Origin: Chloroflexota bacterium
Lineage (GTDB): Bacteria > Chloroflexota > Anaerolineae > J102
Reading direction: 5' to 3'
DNA length: 64,000 bases
NCBI GenBank assembly: GCA_029782215.1
Contig: JAKOVD010000144.1
Coordinates: 1 to 64,000, forward strand
In this document: positions 1 to 8,155 of the stretch, piece by piece
How positions within the stretch are numbered: the first letter of the stretch is position 1
How the letters are laid out: each line of letters opens with the position of its first letter
Notes under the pieces: model-generated
Database searches by the model: none
The model's input: the letters and a program-made list of their open reading frames with translations, nothing else
What the model was told of the DNA's origin: nothing
Program-made: the position numbers and the translations under genes

Positions 1-192
1 CGAGAAGGTCGCTGGGTCATCGGTAGTGGCGCCGTCGAAAGCGGCGCCAAGCAATACAAAGATCGGCTTACCGGTCCTGGTATGCGATGGAGTCGCCAAG
101 GCATCGAGAATCTCATCCCCATTCGCTCGGCTGTTCTGTCCGGTACCTTCGATGACCTATGGTCTACCGTCAGGCATCTTCCCCCAAACTGA
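1..192 (+). CDS. Transposase C-terminal fragment, ISKra4-like (cut by window edge)
   Basis: Frame 1 is open from the first base to TGA at 190-192 and gives 63 residues with no start codon inside the window. It contains IGSGAVESGAKQYK and later GPGMRWSRQGIENL. The block GSG-x-VES followed by R/K-L-x-GxGMRW is what I know from the C-terminal end of ISKra4-type DDE transposases; the Glu of VES would be the last catalytic acid. Whether the element is whole cannot be told, because its body lies to the left. No terminal inverted repeat could be defined downstream. The family name is a recollection of the motif, not a search result. Confidence 0.65.
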   Translation, partial: REGRWVIGSGAVESGAKQYKDRLTGPGMRWSRQGIENLIPIRSAVLSGTFDDLWSTVRHLPPN

Positions 193-217
193 AATACACC
201 CTGGACGCCAGGACTTA

Positions 218-246
218 TTGACAGCGTCCAGAGCCAACGCGATAAT
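218..246 (+). promoter_or_regulatory. Sigma-70-type promoter for the FHA gene cluster
   Basis: TTGACA at 218-223, a 17-base spacer, GATAAT at 241-246. The -35 is consensus and the spacing optimal. The first FHA gene starts at 282, so the predicted leader is about 28 bases. It lies just after the transposase stop at 192. Confidence 0.6.
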
Positions 247-281
247 CACGCATCATTCTATCGCGGACCTACCGAGCCCCC

Positions 282-1364
282 ATGAGCACAGCGCCTCATC
301 GCCCCCTGGGCATTACGATCATCGCCCTCGTCTTCCTTCTGGAGACAGTGGTGGCGCTTGGCCTTGCCGCGTATTTGCTGCTCAGCCCGACCAGCTATGC
401 GCTCTACGGAACGCTGTTTGAACGCATGCACTGGTCGGCGGCGCTGTCGGGGCTGCTGGCGGTGCCACCGCTGCTGGCGGCGGCGCTGGCAGGCCTGATC
501 TTCCGTGGTCTCTGGCATGGTCGCAATTGGGCCCGCCTGGCTGCGCTGGTGGCAGTGTTTCTCCTGCTCCTGGCCGTCATCGCCGCCATTGCCTTCCTGC
601 TGGCGTTTGACATCGCCCAACCCCGGAACCTGGTCGGAGGCTTCGTTCTGGCCCTGTTCTGCCTGGGAGCGTTCATCTACCTGGTGCGTGTGCGCCTGGA
701 CCTTGACGAGACGCCTCCACCCGTCGCCAACCCTGTGCCCTATCCCGCGATGGCTCCTCCTGTCGCTTACGCTGCCGCGGCCTCCCCGGCGGCTGCCCCC
801 CTCCCCTACGTCGAACAGCGACCGGCAGCAGCGCCGCCCGTCAAGGCCGCCGGCGACCGCCCCGCGCCCTACGCCAACGTAGCGGGGGGGCTCGTGCCCC
901 CACCGCCCCGACCGGCAGGCGAGGCGCCGCTTGGCGCAGCGGCGGCAACGGCCGGCGCCGCTGTCGAGTCACCGCCGGTGGTGGCGGAACCAGCGCCTGT
1001 CACCGCCGAAGTGATGCCGCCTACCCAGCAGATCGTGGTCCCGGCTGCGCTCCAGCCCACGGCCTGGTTGGTCGTGCGCAGCGGCGCCCAGAACGGCCAG
1101 GCCTTTCCTTTGACGACCGGCGAGACCCTGCTCATTGGGCGCGACGCTGCCCGTGTCGATGCGACCCTGACCGACCCCACGGTCAGTTCCCGCCACGCCC
1201 AGGTGCGCTACGAGCAGGATCGCTTCGTGCTCTATGACCTGGGCAGCACCAACGGCACCTACATGGGCGGCCACCTCATCCAGCGCCAACCCCTGCTCGA
1301 CGGCGATGAGCTGCAGCTCGGCAACAGCCTGCTGCTCTTCACGACCCACCAACCAGGGTCCTAG
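282..1364 (+). CDS. Membrane-anchored FHA-domain protein
   Basis: A 360-residue protein. Residues about 9-140 form four hydrophobic segments, about 145-255 are an Ala/Pro-rich linker, and about 260-357 are a forkhead-associated (FHA) domain, which binds phosphothreonine peptides. The ligand-contact motifs are intact: IGRD, SSRHA, and STNGT. The domain should face the cytoplasm, tethered through the linker. It is the first of three adjacent FHA genes (28-base gap to the next) and no Ser/Thr kinase gene lies in the window, so its phosphorylated partner is unknown. The family call is secure; the role is not. Confidence 0.85.
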   Translation: MSTAPHRPLGITIIALVFLLETVVALGLAAYLLLSPTSYALYGTLFERMHWSAALSGLLAVPPLLAAALAGLIFRGLWHGRNWARLAALVAVFLLLLAVIAAIAFLLAFDIAQPRNLVGGFVLALFCLGAFIYLVRVRLDLDETPPPVANPVPYPAMAPPVAYAAAASPAAAPLPYVEQRPAAAPPVKAAGDRPAPYANVAGGLVPPPPRPAGEAPLGAAAATAGAAVESPPVVAEPAPVTAEVMPPTQQIVVPAALQPTAWLVVRSGAQNGQAFPLTTGETLLIGRDAARVDATLTDPTVSSRHAQVRYEQDRFVLYDLGSTNGTYMGGHLIQRQPLLDGDELQLGNSLLLFTTHQPGS

Positions 1365-1391
1365 CCGGCGACATCCCGCCAGTTCAACTTT

Positions 1392-1778
1392 ATGTCAATC
1401 TCATCCTCGCCCATCCCGCCGATCTTGCCCGAAGGTGAAGCCGAGCCGACGCTTGTGCTGGGTGATGCCCAGCCGACGTTTGCCTGGCTGGTCATGCTGC
1501 AGGGTCCCCGGCGCGGGCGGCTCTACGCGCTGAAGGCAGAGGGAACGACCCTGGGCCGCGGGGCGACCAACGACATCATCGTTGATGACGAGTCGGTCTC
1601 CCGATTCCAGGCCCGACTGTCCGCCGAGATGGTGTTCGAGAAGTTGCAGTTCTACATCCAGGACCTGGCCAGCGCCAACGGCACCTTTGTCAACGGACAG
1701 CGCATCGTCCGCCAGGTGCTACGGGATGAGGACCGGATTCAGGTCGGACAGGCCACGCTGGTTTTCAAACAGCTTTAG
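1392..1778 (+). CDS. Small cytosolic FHA-domain protein
   Basis: A 128-residue protein made almost only of an FHA domain (about residues 28-127), with no membrane segment. LGRG and SANGTFVNG are present, but the usual SRxH core reads VSRFQ, so the conserved His is Gln. That may weaken or change phosphothreonine binding (inference). It sits 27 bases after the first FHA gene and 9 bases before the third, so the three are probably co-transcribed. No good ribosome binding site is visible before its ATG, which suggests translational coupling. Confidence 0.8.
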   Translation: MSISSSPIPPILPEGEAEPTLVLGDAQPTFAWLVMLQGPRRGRLYALKAEGTTLGRGATNDIIVDDESVSRFQARLSAEMVFEKLQFYIQDLASANGTFVNGQRIVRQVLRDEDRIQVGQATLVFKQL

Positions 1779-1787
1779 AGCGGCGCC

Positions 1788-2654
1788 ATGATTCGCGCGT
1801 TCTTCGCAAATCCCGCTTTGGTGGCAATCAAATGGTATCAGTGGGGCGCCGCCATCGGCCTGGCCATCACCCTGGTAGTGACCCTGTGGATCTTCTTCGA
1901 CAGCCAGCGCCAGGGACACAGGGCGACGCTCTGGCGGATCCTTTCTCTGCTGGCGGCGATGGTCGTGGTGCCGAGCGCCATGCTCAGCCTGGCGCCTTCA
2001 CTGGCCGCCGGCATGGCCAACCTGCCTGTGGCGCTGGCCTATCTCGGCATCCTGGCCAGCCTGGTTTCACTCGTGGTGCTTGTGCTTTACAGCGCCGGGC
2101 TCGGCGTATCGTCCGACCTTGCAACCGGTGAGGAGCCCGAAGAGGAGCTTGCCGTCGCCCCGCTGCCCGTCGCCACCGCTGCAACCGCGCCCGCGCGGGC
2201 GCCGGCAGCGACGGGCGTTGAGACGGGCGCCGGGACGGGCACAGCAGAGGGCGAAGCGGCGGCGTCACAAAGTATCGACCTTTCAGCGCCTTTTGATGAT
2301 CGCACCCGCGTCGTACGGCCGGAGGCTCCCAAGCTGCAGCCCCTTGCCTGGCTGGTGGTCATGAACGGCCACCGGACGGGCACAGAGTTTCGCCTGGACC
2401 CGCTTGCGGATATCGGCCGGGATGCCCGCTACAACTCGATTGCCATCGAAGACCCCACGATGTCGCGGCAGCACGCCCGCGTGCGCCTGGAGAAGGACGA
2501 GTTTGTGATCTACGATTTGGCCAGCGCCAACGGGGTCATCGTCAACGGCGAGAAGCAGCAGCGCTGGCCGCTCAAGAACGGCGACCGTGTGGTCATTGGC
2601 CAGACCCTGTTTGGCTTTTTGGCGGTGGATGAAGCCGCCGCGGACAAGGCATAG
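1788..2654 (+). CDS. Membrane-anchored FHA-domain protein
   Basis: A 288-residue protein. Three hydrophobic stretches lie at about residues 20-42, 48-72 and 78-103. A Pro/Ala/Thr-rich linker runs to about 180, and an FHA domain (about 190-285) ends the protein. IGRDARYN, MSRQHAR and SANGVIVNG match the ligand-binding loops, so this domain looks functional. Architecture mirrors the first FHA protein of the cluster, suggesting duplication. It ends the FHA unit; the convergent def gene begins 33 bases on, and no clear terminator was found between them. Confidence 0.85.
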   Translation: MIRAFFANPALVAIKWYQWGAAIGLAITLVVTLWIFFDSQRQGHRATLWRILSLLAAMVVVPSAMLSLAPSLAAGMANLPVALAYLGILASLVSLVVLVLYSAGLGVSSDLATGEEPEEELAVAPLPVATAATAPARAPAATGVETGAGTGTAEGEAAASQSIDLSAPFDDRTRVVRPEAPKLQPLAWLVVMNGHRTGTEFRLDPLADIGRDARYNSIAIEDPTMSRQHARVRLEKDEFVIYDLASANGVIVNGEKQQRWPLKNGDRVVIGQTLFGFLAVDEAAADKA

Positions 2655-2687
2655 AAGCAAGGCCCGGCCAGGACCCGTCGTCTGCCG

Positions 2688-3242
2688 CTAACCTACGGGA
2701 ATGGCCGTGACCGGCTCCTCGACGATCTTGTCAGTCTCCGGGTCCCGCACCAGGCGGCGAAGTTGCGAGGGGTCACTGAGATGGTCAATGAAGAGAACGC
2801 CGTCGAGGTGGTCAATCTCATGGAGAAAAATGCGGGCCAGGTAGTCGTAGGCTTTGACGCGCACGGGATTCCCCCTGACATCTGTGCCCTTGATGGTCAC
2901 CTGGGTGGGACGCTCCACCTCGCCCACGTAGCCGGGTATTGACAGGCAACCCTCATCCCCCACCTCTCTTTCGCCCCGCGCTCGTACGATCTCGGGATTG
3001 ACCACCACGTAGAGCTTGCCCGCCTGGGGGTCATCCTCAAAATGCTCGGTCGGCATCTCCACCACGATCAGGCGCTCGTTGATCCCGACCTGCGGTGCGG
3101 CCAGGCCGACACCGTTGGCCTCGCGCATGGTGTCCACCATGTCCTCGGCCAGCTTGGCCACACGGCTATCGAGACGGCGCAGGGGCGCGCTCTTGCGGCG
3201 CAAACGCGGGTCGCCCAAGGTGATGATGTCCAACACTGCCAT
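2688..3242 (-). CDS. def: Peptide deformylase
   Basis: A 184-residue enzyme that removes the formyl group from the N-terminal Met of new proteins. All three metal-site motifs are present: GVGLAAPQVG, EGCLSIPGY (Cys ligand) and HEIDHLDG (HExxH). Length fits the family. I chose the ATG at 3242 because AAGGAG lies 10 bases upstream and the product then begins MAVLDIITLGDPRLR, as family members do. An upstream ATG at 3266 would add eight residues with no support. It is a single-gene unit transcribed away from the DUF2085 gene. Confidence 0.95.
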   Translation of the reverse strand: MAVLDIITLGDPRLRRKSAPLRRLDSRVAKLAEDMVDTMREANGVGLAAPQVGINERLIVVEMPTEHFEDDPQAGKLYVVVNPEIVRARGEREVGDEGCLSIPGYVGEVERPTQVTIKGTDVRGNPVRVKAYDYLARIFLHEIDHLDGVLFIDHLSDPSQLRRLVRDPETDKIVEEPVTAIPVG

Positions 3243-3280
3243 TGATACGTTGCTCCTTCGGGTCATTGAGGCTGGGAGCC

Positions 3281-3286
3281 ATTATA
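3281..3286 (-). promoter_or_regulatory. Probable -10 element for def
   Basis: Reads TATAAT on the minus strand, 38 bases before the def start. No convincing -35 is seen at 16-18 bases upstream, so only the -10 box is called. Confidence 0.4.
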
Positions 3287-3321
3287 GCATTATCATGCGG
3301 CCAGCAGGATGGCGCCGGCGA

Positions 3322-3350
3322 TTGTCGTGAACTGTCGCTTGAGGTAAGCT
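3322..3350 (+). promoter_or_regulatory. Weak candidate promoter for the DUF2085 gene
   Basis: TTGTCG (3322-3327), 17-base spacer, TAAGCT (3345-3350). Transcription would begin about 7 bases on, almost at the ATG at 3360, so the mRNA would be leaderless. The -10 is poor, and this is only a suggestion. Confidence 0.25.
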
Positions 3351-3359
3351 GGGTGCGCT

Positions 3360-4172
3360 ATGAATGCGCCGCCGGATTCCCGTCCTTCCCGAGCCTGGCT
3401 GATCGTGCTATCCCTACCGATCCTGGCCTTGCTGGTGTGGCTTGGCGGCAGGGAAGGCCCGCTCGGCCTGGCCCAGCACACGGGCTATGCCCTGTGCCAT
3501 CAGATCAAGGTGCGCACCTACGTGTTCGGGGACCTGACCATGCCCCTCTGCGCCCGCTGCTCAGGCCAATACCTGGGGTTCCTGGTCGGACTGGCGATGG
3601 CCTGGGTCTGGCGGAGGCCGCGGGCAAGCGGGTGGCCGCCCCGTCCGCTCCTGGTCGTCCTCATCCTCTTCCTGGCGGTGTGGGCCTTTGACGGGCTCAA
3701 CTCCTATGGCTACCTGGTGCTGGGAAGACCCATCCTGTATCTGCCGCAGAATCCCTTGCGCCTGGCGACGGGCGAACTGCAAGGCCTGGCGATCTGCTTT
3801 CTCTTCCTGCCCATCTTTAACCAGACCTTCTGGATGGAGGAAGACAGCCGCCCCCTCCTGGGCAGCGGGCGCGACCTGGCGGCGGCGCTGGCGGCGGCCG
3901 GGATCGTCTTCCTGGCCGTCAACAGCCGCTGGCTGCCACTCTTCTATCCCCTGGCTCTGCTCTCGGCGGCGGGGGCCTTCCTGCTGCTCAGCATGGTGGG
4001 GATTCTCTTCCTGCTGCTCTTTTTGCACCGGGAGAACAGCAACCGCACCTGGCGCGACCTGCTGGCCTGGCTGCTGCCCGGCATGGCGGCAGCGGGTCTG
4101 TTCATCGCCGGCGTGGGAATGGTGCGCTCATGGCTGGAGCTGCACCTGGGCCTGACCATCCCGCAGGGGTGA
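3360..4172 (+). CDS. DUF2085 family membrane protein
   Basis: A 270-residue protein with about six hydrophobic segments. Near residue 45-75 it has CHQIKVRTY followed by MPLCARCSGQYLGF. The CHQ and LCARCSG cysteines define DUF2085, a family of unknown function common in Chloroflexota and some archaea. The cysteines could bind a metal (inference). No Shine-Dalgarno sequence is seen within 12 bases of the ATG, which fits the possible leaderless promoter. It stands alone between def and the DUF4013 gene. Confidence 0.8.
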   Translation: MNAPPDSRPSRAWLIVLSLPILALLVWLGGREGPLGLAQHTGYALCHQIKVRTYVFGDLTMPLCARCSGQYLGFLVGLAMAWVWRRPRASGWPPRPLLVVLILFLAVWAFDGLNSYGYLVLGRPILYLPQNPLRLATGELQGLAICFLFLPIFNQTFWMEEDSRPLLGSGRDLAAALAAAGIVFLAVNSRWLPLFYPLALLSAAGAFLLLSMVGILFLLLFLHRENSNRTWRDLLAWLLPGMAAAGLFIAGVGMVRSWLELHLGLTIPQG

Positions 4173-4305
4173 CGGCCGGGGACAACCCTTCAAGCCTGGG
4201 CGTTGGCGGCTCTTCAAGCATGTTCACACGCCCTGGTGAAACCGGACTGCCACATCGTTCGTAACGAAGATGAAATGATGGCAGAGGGCCCTGATGGCAA
4301 CTCAT

Positions 4306-4334
4306 TTCAGAAGCCTCCGCCCTTCTGCTATAAT
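4306..4334 (+). promoter_or_regulatory. Promoter for the DUF4013 gene
   Basis: Consensus TATAAT at 4329-4334, with TTCAGA at 4306-4311 and a 17-base spacer. The start codon is at 4381, giving a leader of about 40 bases. Confidence 0.5.
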
Positions 4335-4380
4335 CGAATTGTTTGTTCGTTTCCTGACATGAGTGTTGCGAGGAGGCACC

Positions 4381-5334
4381 ATGGAAATCGGCAAGGCATT
4401 CACCTTTGTATTCGACGACAAGAAGTGGCTGGAAAAGGTCCTGATCGGCGGCCTGATCGTCCTGGCGACGATCATTTTCTCGTGGACGATCATCATCGGC
4501 ATCCTGGGCGGCGCCCTGCTGTTGGGATACATGATCGAGGTCGTCCGCAATGTGCGCCGGGGCGATCCCCAGCCTCTGCCCGAATGGAATGCGTGGGGCG
4601 AGAAGATCGTTTCCGGCATCAAGTACTTCGTGATCATGCTGATCTGGTCGCTGCCGCTGATCATCCTCTGGATGCCCATCGGCATCTTGTCAGCGGTCTT
4701 GGGCAACAGCGACGCAAGCTGGGTAGCCGGCGTCTTCTCCGTCTGCTTTGGCTGTCTGGCCCTGATCTACGGCATTTTCTACGCCCTGGCGACGGTGCCG
4801 ATTACGATCCTGTTCGCGGAGACAAACGAGATCTCCAGCGGGCTTGCCTTCGGCCAGATCTATGAGTTCACCAAGAAGCACATCGGCGACATCATCATCG
4901 TCCTGCTGGTGGTTTGGGCCGTGCAGCTCTTCGCCAATTTCATCGGCCTTCTGCTCTGCGGCATCGGCCTTCTCTTCACCGGATTCTGGGCGCTCGCGGT
5001 GCAGGGTTTCCTGTACGCCCAGGTTGGCCGCAAGCCCGGCATGGCCATGACGCCGGTGGCCGCAGCGCCTTCCTACGACCTGAGCCCCGACAGCATCATG
5101 CCCGGTGTGGGTGAGATCACCGCCACCGCCCAGGAAGGCACCGCCGAGACCTCTACCCAGGTGCAGGAGCTGGCCTCTGGCGTCTCCGAGGCCGCCGAGG
5201 ATGTCAAGACCGGCGCAACTGAAGCGCTGAACGATGTCCAGGACCTGGCCAGCAGCGTCCAGGAAGCCGCCGGTGACGTGGTTGCGCCCACCCCCACCGA
5301 TGAAGCGCCCCCTGAGGTCAAGCCCGAGGCCTAG
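4381..5334 (+). CDS. DUF4013 domain membrane protein
   Basis: A 317-residue protein beginning MEIGKAFTFVFDDKKW, the usual opening of DUF4013 proteins. Residues about 20-210 hold six hydrophobic helices. The last 90 residues are a soluble, Ala/Glu/Thr/Val-rich tail with weak heptads and end in a Pro/Glu-rich stretch. The start at 4381 was chosen because GAGGAGG lies directly upstream; an ATG at 4363 is also open. The family has no assigned function. The gene has its own promoter and a strong terminator. Confidence 0.8.
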   Translation: MEIGKAFTFVFDDKKWLEKVLIGGLIVLATIIFSWTIIIGILGGALLLGYMIEVVRNVRRGDPQPLPEWNAWGEKIVSGIKYFVIMLIWSLPLIILWMPIGILSAVLGNSDASWVAGVFSVCFGCLALIYGIFYALATVPITILFAETNEISSGLAFGQIYEFTKKHIGDIIIVLLVVWAVQLFANFIGLLLCGIGLLFTGFWALAVQGFLYAQVGRKPGMAMTPVAAAPSYDLSPDSIMPGVGEITATAQEGTAETSTQVQELASGVSEAAEDVKTGATEALNDVQDLASSVQEAAGDVVAPTPTDEAPPEVKPEA

Positions 5335-5381
5335 CCCGCGGCACACGTCACACCGTCGCTCGTTTCTCATGCATACCCCCG

Positions 5382-5414
5382 GCACGCCCCCGCCAAATTG
5401 CGGGGGCGTGCTTT
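5382..5414 (+). terminator. Intrinsic terminator after the DUF4013 gene
   Basis: Perfect 12-bp stem 5382-5393 / 5400-5411 with loop CAAATT, followed by TTTGTGTTT. Confidence 0.7.
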
Positions 5415-5432
5415 GTGTTTGCCATGCCGGCC

Positions 5433-5942
5433 ATGTCCGACTCTGAACCCACTCCCTCGGCGAAACCGCAGAAGCGCGGCCCAGACCAAAGCTGGGAAAG
5501 CTGGATCGACGAAATCATTCGTGAGGCCCAGGCGCGCGGCGAGTTCGACAACCTGCCCGGCGCCGGCAAGCCGCTGCCTCCCCGGCGCAACCCCTTCCTG
5601 CCCGAAGACCAGCAGATCGCGTTCGACCTCATCCAGAACAGCGGCTACACCCTGCCCTGGATCGAAGACAGCCAGGAAATCGACCGGCGCATTGCCCGCG
5701 CCCGGCAGCAGTTGGCCCGCCAGCACCAGTGGCTGGCATCCGAACGACGGCTGCCCACCGGCAGCCCTGAGCGTCTGCACGAGCTGGACGAGATCTGGAC
5801 CCGTGACTGCACGGTGTTCGCAAACGACGTCGCCGCGATCAACCGCCTGATCGACACCTATAATCTCAAAGCCCCTTCCGCGCGCTTCCACAAACTCCGG
5901 CTGATCGTCGCCGACGAGATCAGCCGCCTGGGCGACGCCTGA
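5433..5942 (+). CDS. DnaJ homologue subfamily C member 28-like (DUF1992) protein
   Basis: A 169-residue protein. Residues about 20-60 carry SWESWIDEIIREAQARGEF then NLPGAGKPLP, the conserved block of the DUF1992/DnaJ-C28 domain. It has no J-domain HPD motif despite the family name. The rest is a Glu/Arg-rich helical region. The start is uncertain: ATG codons at 5424 and 5433 and GTG at 5415 are in frame, none with a clear ribosome binding site. It lies directly after a terminator, so it should have its own promoter, but I could not find one. Function unknown; cytosolic. Confidence 0.75.
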   Translation: MSDSEPTPSAKPQKRGPDQSWESWIDEIIREAQARGEFDNLPGAGKPLPPRRNPFLPEDQQIAFDLIQNSGYTLPWIEDSQEIDRRIARARQQLARQHQWLASERRLPTGSPERLHELDEIWTRDCTVFANDVAAINRLIDTYNLKAPSARFHKLRLIVADEISRLGDA

Positions 5943-5974
5943 ACGCGGCGCCAGCGGACATCCCAACTTCGACC

Positions 5975-6952
5975 ATGCATCCTCTTCACTACGACGCCTT
6001 TGTCTTCGACGCGCACTGCGACACGATTGGCTACGCCCTTCCCGGCCACTTCCACCGCGACCTGCGGGAGTGGGGCAGTTCTGGTCACCTGGACCTGCCC
6101 CGGTTGGCGGCAGGAGGCATCAACTGCCAGGTCTTCGCCTGTTTTCCCGGCGAGGCGCGGGTTGGCGCCGCCCCCACCAGCGCTGCGCTCCAGCGCCTGG
6201 AGGCGCTCTATGAGCTGTTGGCCCAAGCGCCTGAACGCGTGATGCTGGTGCATACGGCCGCCGACCTGGATCGTCTGGGTCCCGGCAGACCCGTGGGCGC
6301 CCTGCTGGGCCTGGAAGGCGCCGAAGCCCTTGACGGAACGCTCGCCCTGCTCCACACGTTCTTCCGTCTGGGCGTCCGCGTCCTGGGGTTGGCCTGGAAC
6401 CCTCGGAACGCCGCCTGTGACGGGGTCGATGGCAGCAGCGATCTCGGGCTGACGCCCTATGGCCGCGACCTGGTGCAGGCCTGCAACCGTCTGGGGGTGA
6501 TTGTGGACGTCTCGCATCTCAACGCCGCCGGCGTCGCCGACGTCCTGGCGATCAGCTCGCAGCCGATCATGGCCAGCCACTCCAACGCCCGCGCCCTCTG
6601 CGATCACCGCCGCAACCTGACCGACGCGCAGATAGCGGCGATTGCGGCGCACGGCGGCGTCATCGGCGCCACCTTCGTGCCCATGTTCCTGACCGACCGC
6701 CCCGACGAGGCCTCCATCGGCCACCTGTTGGCTCACATCGCCCATATGGTGGATGTCGCCGGCATCGACCACGTCGGCCTCGGCTCGGATTTCGACGGGT
6801 GGACGCTGCCCGACGACCTGGACAGCGGCGAAAAGTACCCGCGGATTACTGACGGCCTGCTCGCCTGGGGGTATTCTGAGGACGCCATCCGCAAAATCCT
6901 CGGTGAGAACTTTCGCCGCGTCTTCAAGCAGGTTCTGCCCCCGGGCAACTGA
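5975..6952 (+). CDS. Membrane-dipeptidase family (M19) metallopeptidase
   Basis: A 325-residue enzyme of the renal dipeptidase family, which hydrolyses dipeptides with two zinc ions. Metal-ligand regions are visible: DAHCDT near the N-terminus, LEGAEAL (bridging Glu), DVSHLN, ASHSNARALCDHRRN, and DHVGLGSDFDG near the C-terminus. Length fits bacterial members. No signal peptide is seen, so it is probably cytosolic. It starts 32 bases after the DnaJ-C28-like gene and ends 6 bases before the cysteine desulfurase. Confidence 0.92.
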   Translation: MHPLHYDAFVFDAHCDTIGYALPGHFHRDLREWGSSGHLDLPRLAAGGINCQVFACFPGEARVGAAPTSAALQRLEALYELLAQAPERVMLVHTAADLDRLGPGRPVGALLGLEGAEALDGTLALLHTFFRLGVRVLGLAWNPRNAACDGVDGSSDLGLTPYGRDLVQACNRLGVIVDVSHLNAAGVADVLAISSQPIMASHSNARALCDHRRNLTDAQIAAIAAHGGVIGATFVPMFLTDRPDEASIGHLLAHIAHMVDVAGIDHVGLGSDFDGWTLPDDLDSGEKYPRITDGLLAWGYSEDAIRKILGENFRRVFKQVLPPGN

Positions 6953-6958
6953 TCTCCC

Positions 6959-8116
6959 ATGCCTGAACAGCGACACGTCTATCTCGATCATTCCGCCACG
7001 ACGCCGGTCTCCGCACGGGCGCTGGCGGCCATGCTGCCCTATTTCAGCGAGATCTATGGCAACGCCTCTGGCATCTACCTCCAGGGGCGGCTGGCCAAAC
7101 AGGGCCTGGAGGAGGCGCGGCGCCACGTTGCCGCCGTGCTCAACGCCCGGCCCAGCGAGGTGGTCTTTACCTCGTGTGGCAGCGAGAGCGACAACCTGGT
7201 GCTGCGTGGCGCTGCCTGGTCAGCGCGGCAGGCAGGGCGGGGCAACCATCTCATCGTCAGCGCCGTCGAGCACAAGGCCGTTCTGGACACCGCCCGCCAG
7301 ATCGCCGATCTCCTCGGCTTTGAGCTCACCGTTCTGCGGGTGGATGGTCAGGGCCGCGTGGACCCTGATGACCTGCGGCGAGCTCTCCAGCCCGAGACGG
7401 TGCTGGTCTCCATGATGACGGCGAACAACGAGGTCGGCACCCTGCAGCCCATCGCCGCCCTGGCCGCTGTCGCCGCCGAGCACGGGGTCCCTTTCCACAC
7501 CGATGCCGTCCAGGCCCCTGGCCATCTACCGCTGGACGTGCAGGCCCTGGGCATCGACGCCCTGTCCCTCTCCGGCCACAAGTTCTACGGCCCGAAAGGC
7601 GTCGGGGTGGCCTGGCTGCGCAGCGGGCTGTCGCTGATCGCCAGCCAGACCGGGGGCAGCCATGAAGGCAAGCACCGCGCTGGCACGGAAAACGTGGCCG
7701 GCGTCGTCGGCCTGGCCACAGCGCTGGTCGAGGCAGAGGAGATGCGTCCCCAGGAAACGGCGCGGGTGCTGGAGCTGCGCAACCGCCTGCTGGAAGGCTT
7801 GCCCGCGCTGGTGCCGGACACCCGCATCAGCGGTCACCCGCACGAACGTCTCCCTCACCATGCCAGCTTCCTGATCAAAGGGATTGAGGTCCAGGGCGTG
7901 TTGATGGGGCTGGACATGGCGGGCATCGCCGCCAGCAGTGGTTCGGCCTGCACCTCGGCAGCCCAGGCGCCGTCGCACATGCTGACGGCGATGGGCGTAA
8001 GCGCCGCCGACGCCGTCGGGCATCTGCGCCTGACGCTGGGGCGAAGCACCACCGGCGAGGATATCGACTATGTTCTGAGCGTGCTGCCACCATTGGTCGC
8101 GCGCCTGCGTCAGTAA
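6959..8116 (+). CDS. Cysteine desulfurase (NifS/IscS type)
   Basis: A 385-residue PLP enzyme that takes sulfur from cysteine to form an enzyme persulfide for Fe-S clusters and tRNA thiolation. It begins with VYLDHSATTPV. PLP Lys is K208 in SGHKFYGPKG. The persulfide Cys is C331 in SSGSACTSA; the loop is of the longer group I type. HTDAVQAPGHLPLD carries the cofactor Asp. It lies 39 bases upstream of mnmA, so its main job here may be to feed sulfur to tRNA 2-thiolation. No IscU or IscR gene is adjacent. Confidence 0.95.
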   Translation: MPEQRHVYLDHSATTPVSARALAAMLPYFSEIYGNASGIYLQGRLAKQGLEEARRHVAAVLNARPSEVVFTSCGSESDNLVLRGAAWSARQAGRGNHLIVSAVEHKAVLDTARQIADLLGFELTVLRVDGQGRVDPDDLRRALQPETVLVSMMTANNEVGTLQPIAALAAVAAEHGVPFHTDAVQAPGHLPLDVQALGIDALSLSGHKFYGPKGVGVAWLRSGLSLIASQTGGSHEGKHRAGTENVAGVVGLATALVEAEEMRPQETARVLELRNRLLEGLPALVPDTRISGHPHERLPHHASFLIKGIEVQGVLMGLDMAGIAASSGSACTSAAQAPSHMLTAMGVSAADAVGHLRLTLGRSTTGEDIDYVLSVLPPLVARLRQ

Positions 8117-8155
8117 GGGCACGGCGGCGCCGCCACCTGCCACCTGCTCCCCCTC

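Noticed and set aside
5858..7126. 422-codon minus-strand open frame
   Set aside because: Antisense to the M19 dipeptidase, whose metal motifs are clear. The product is rich in Gly, Arg, His and Gln as typical for shadow frames.
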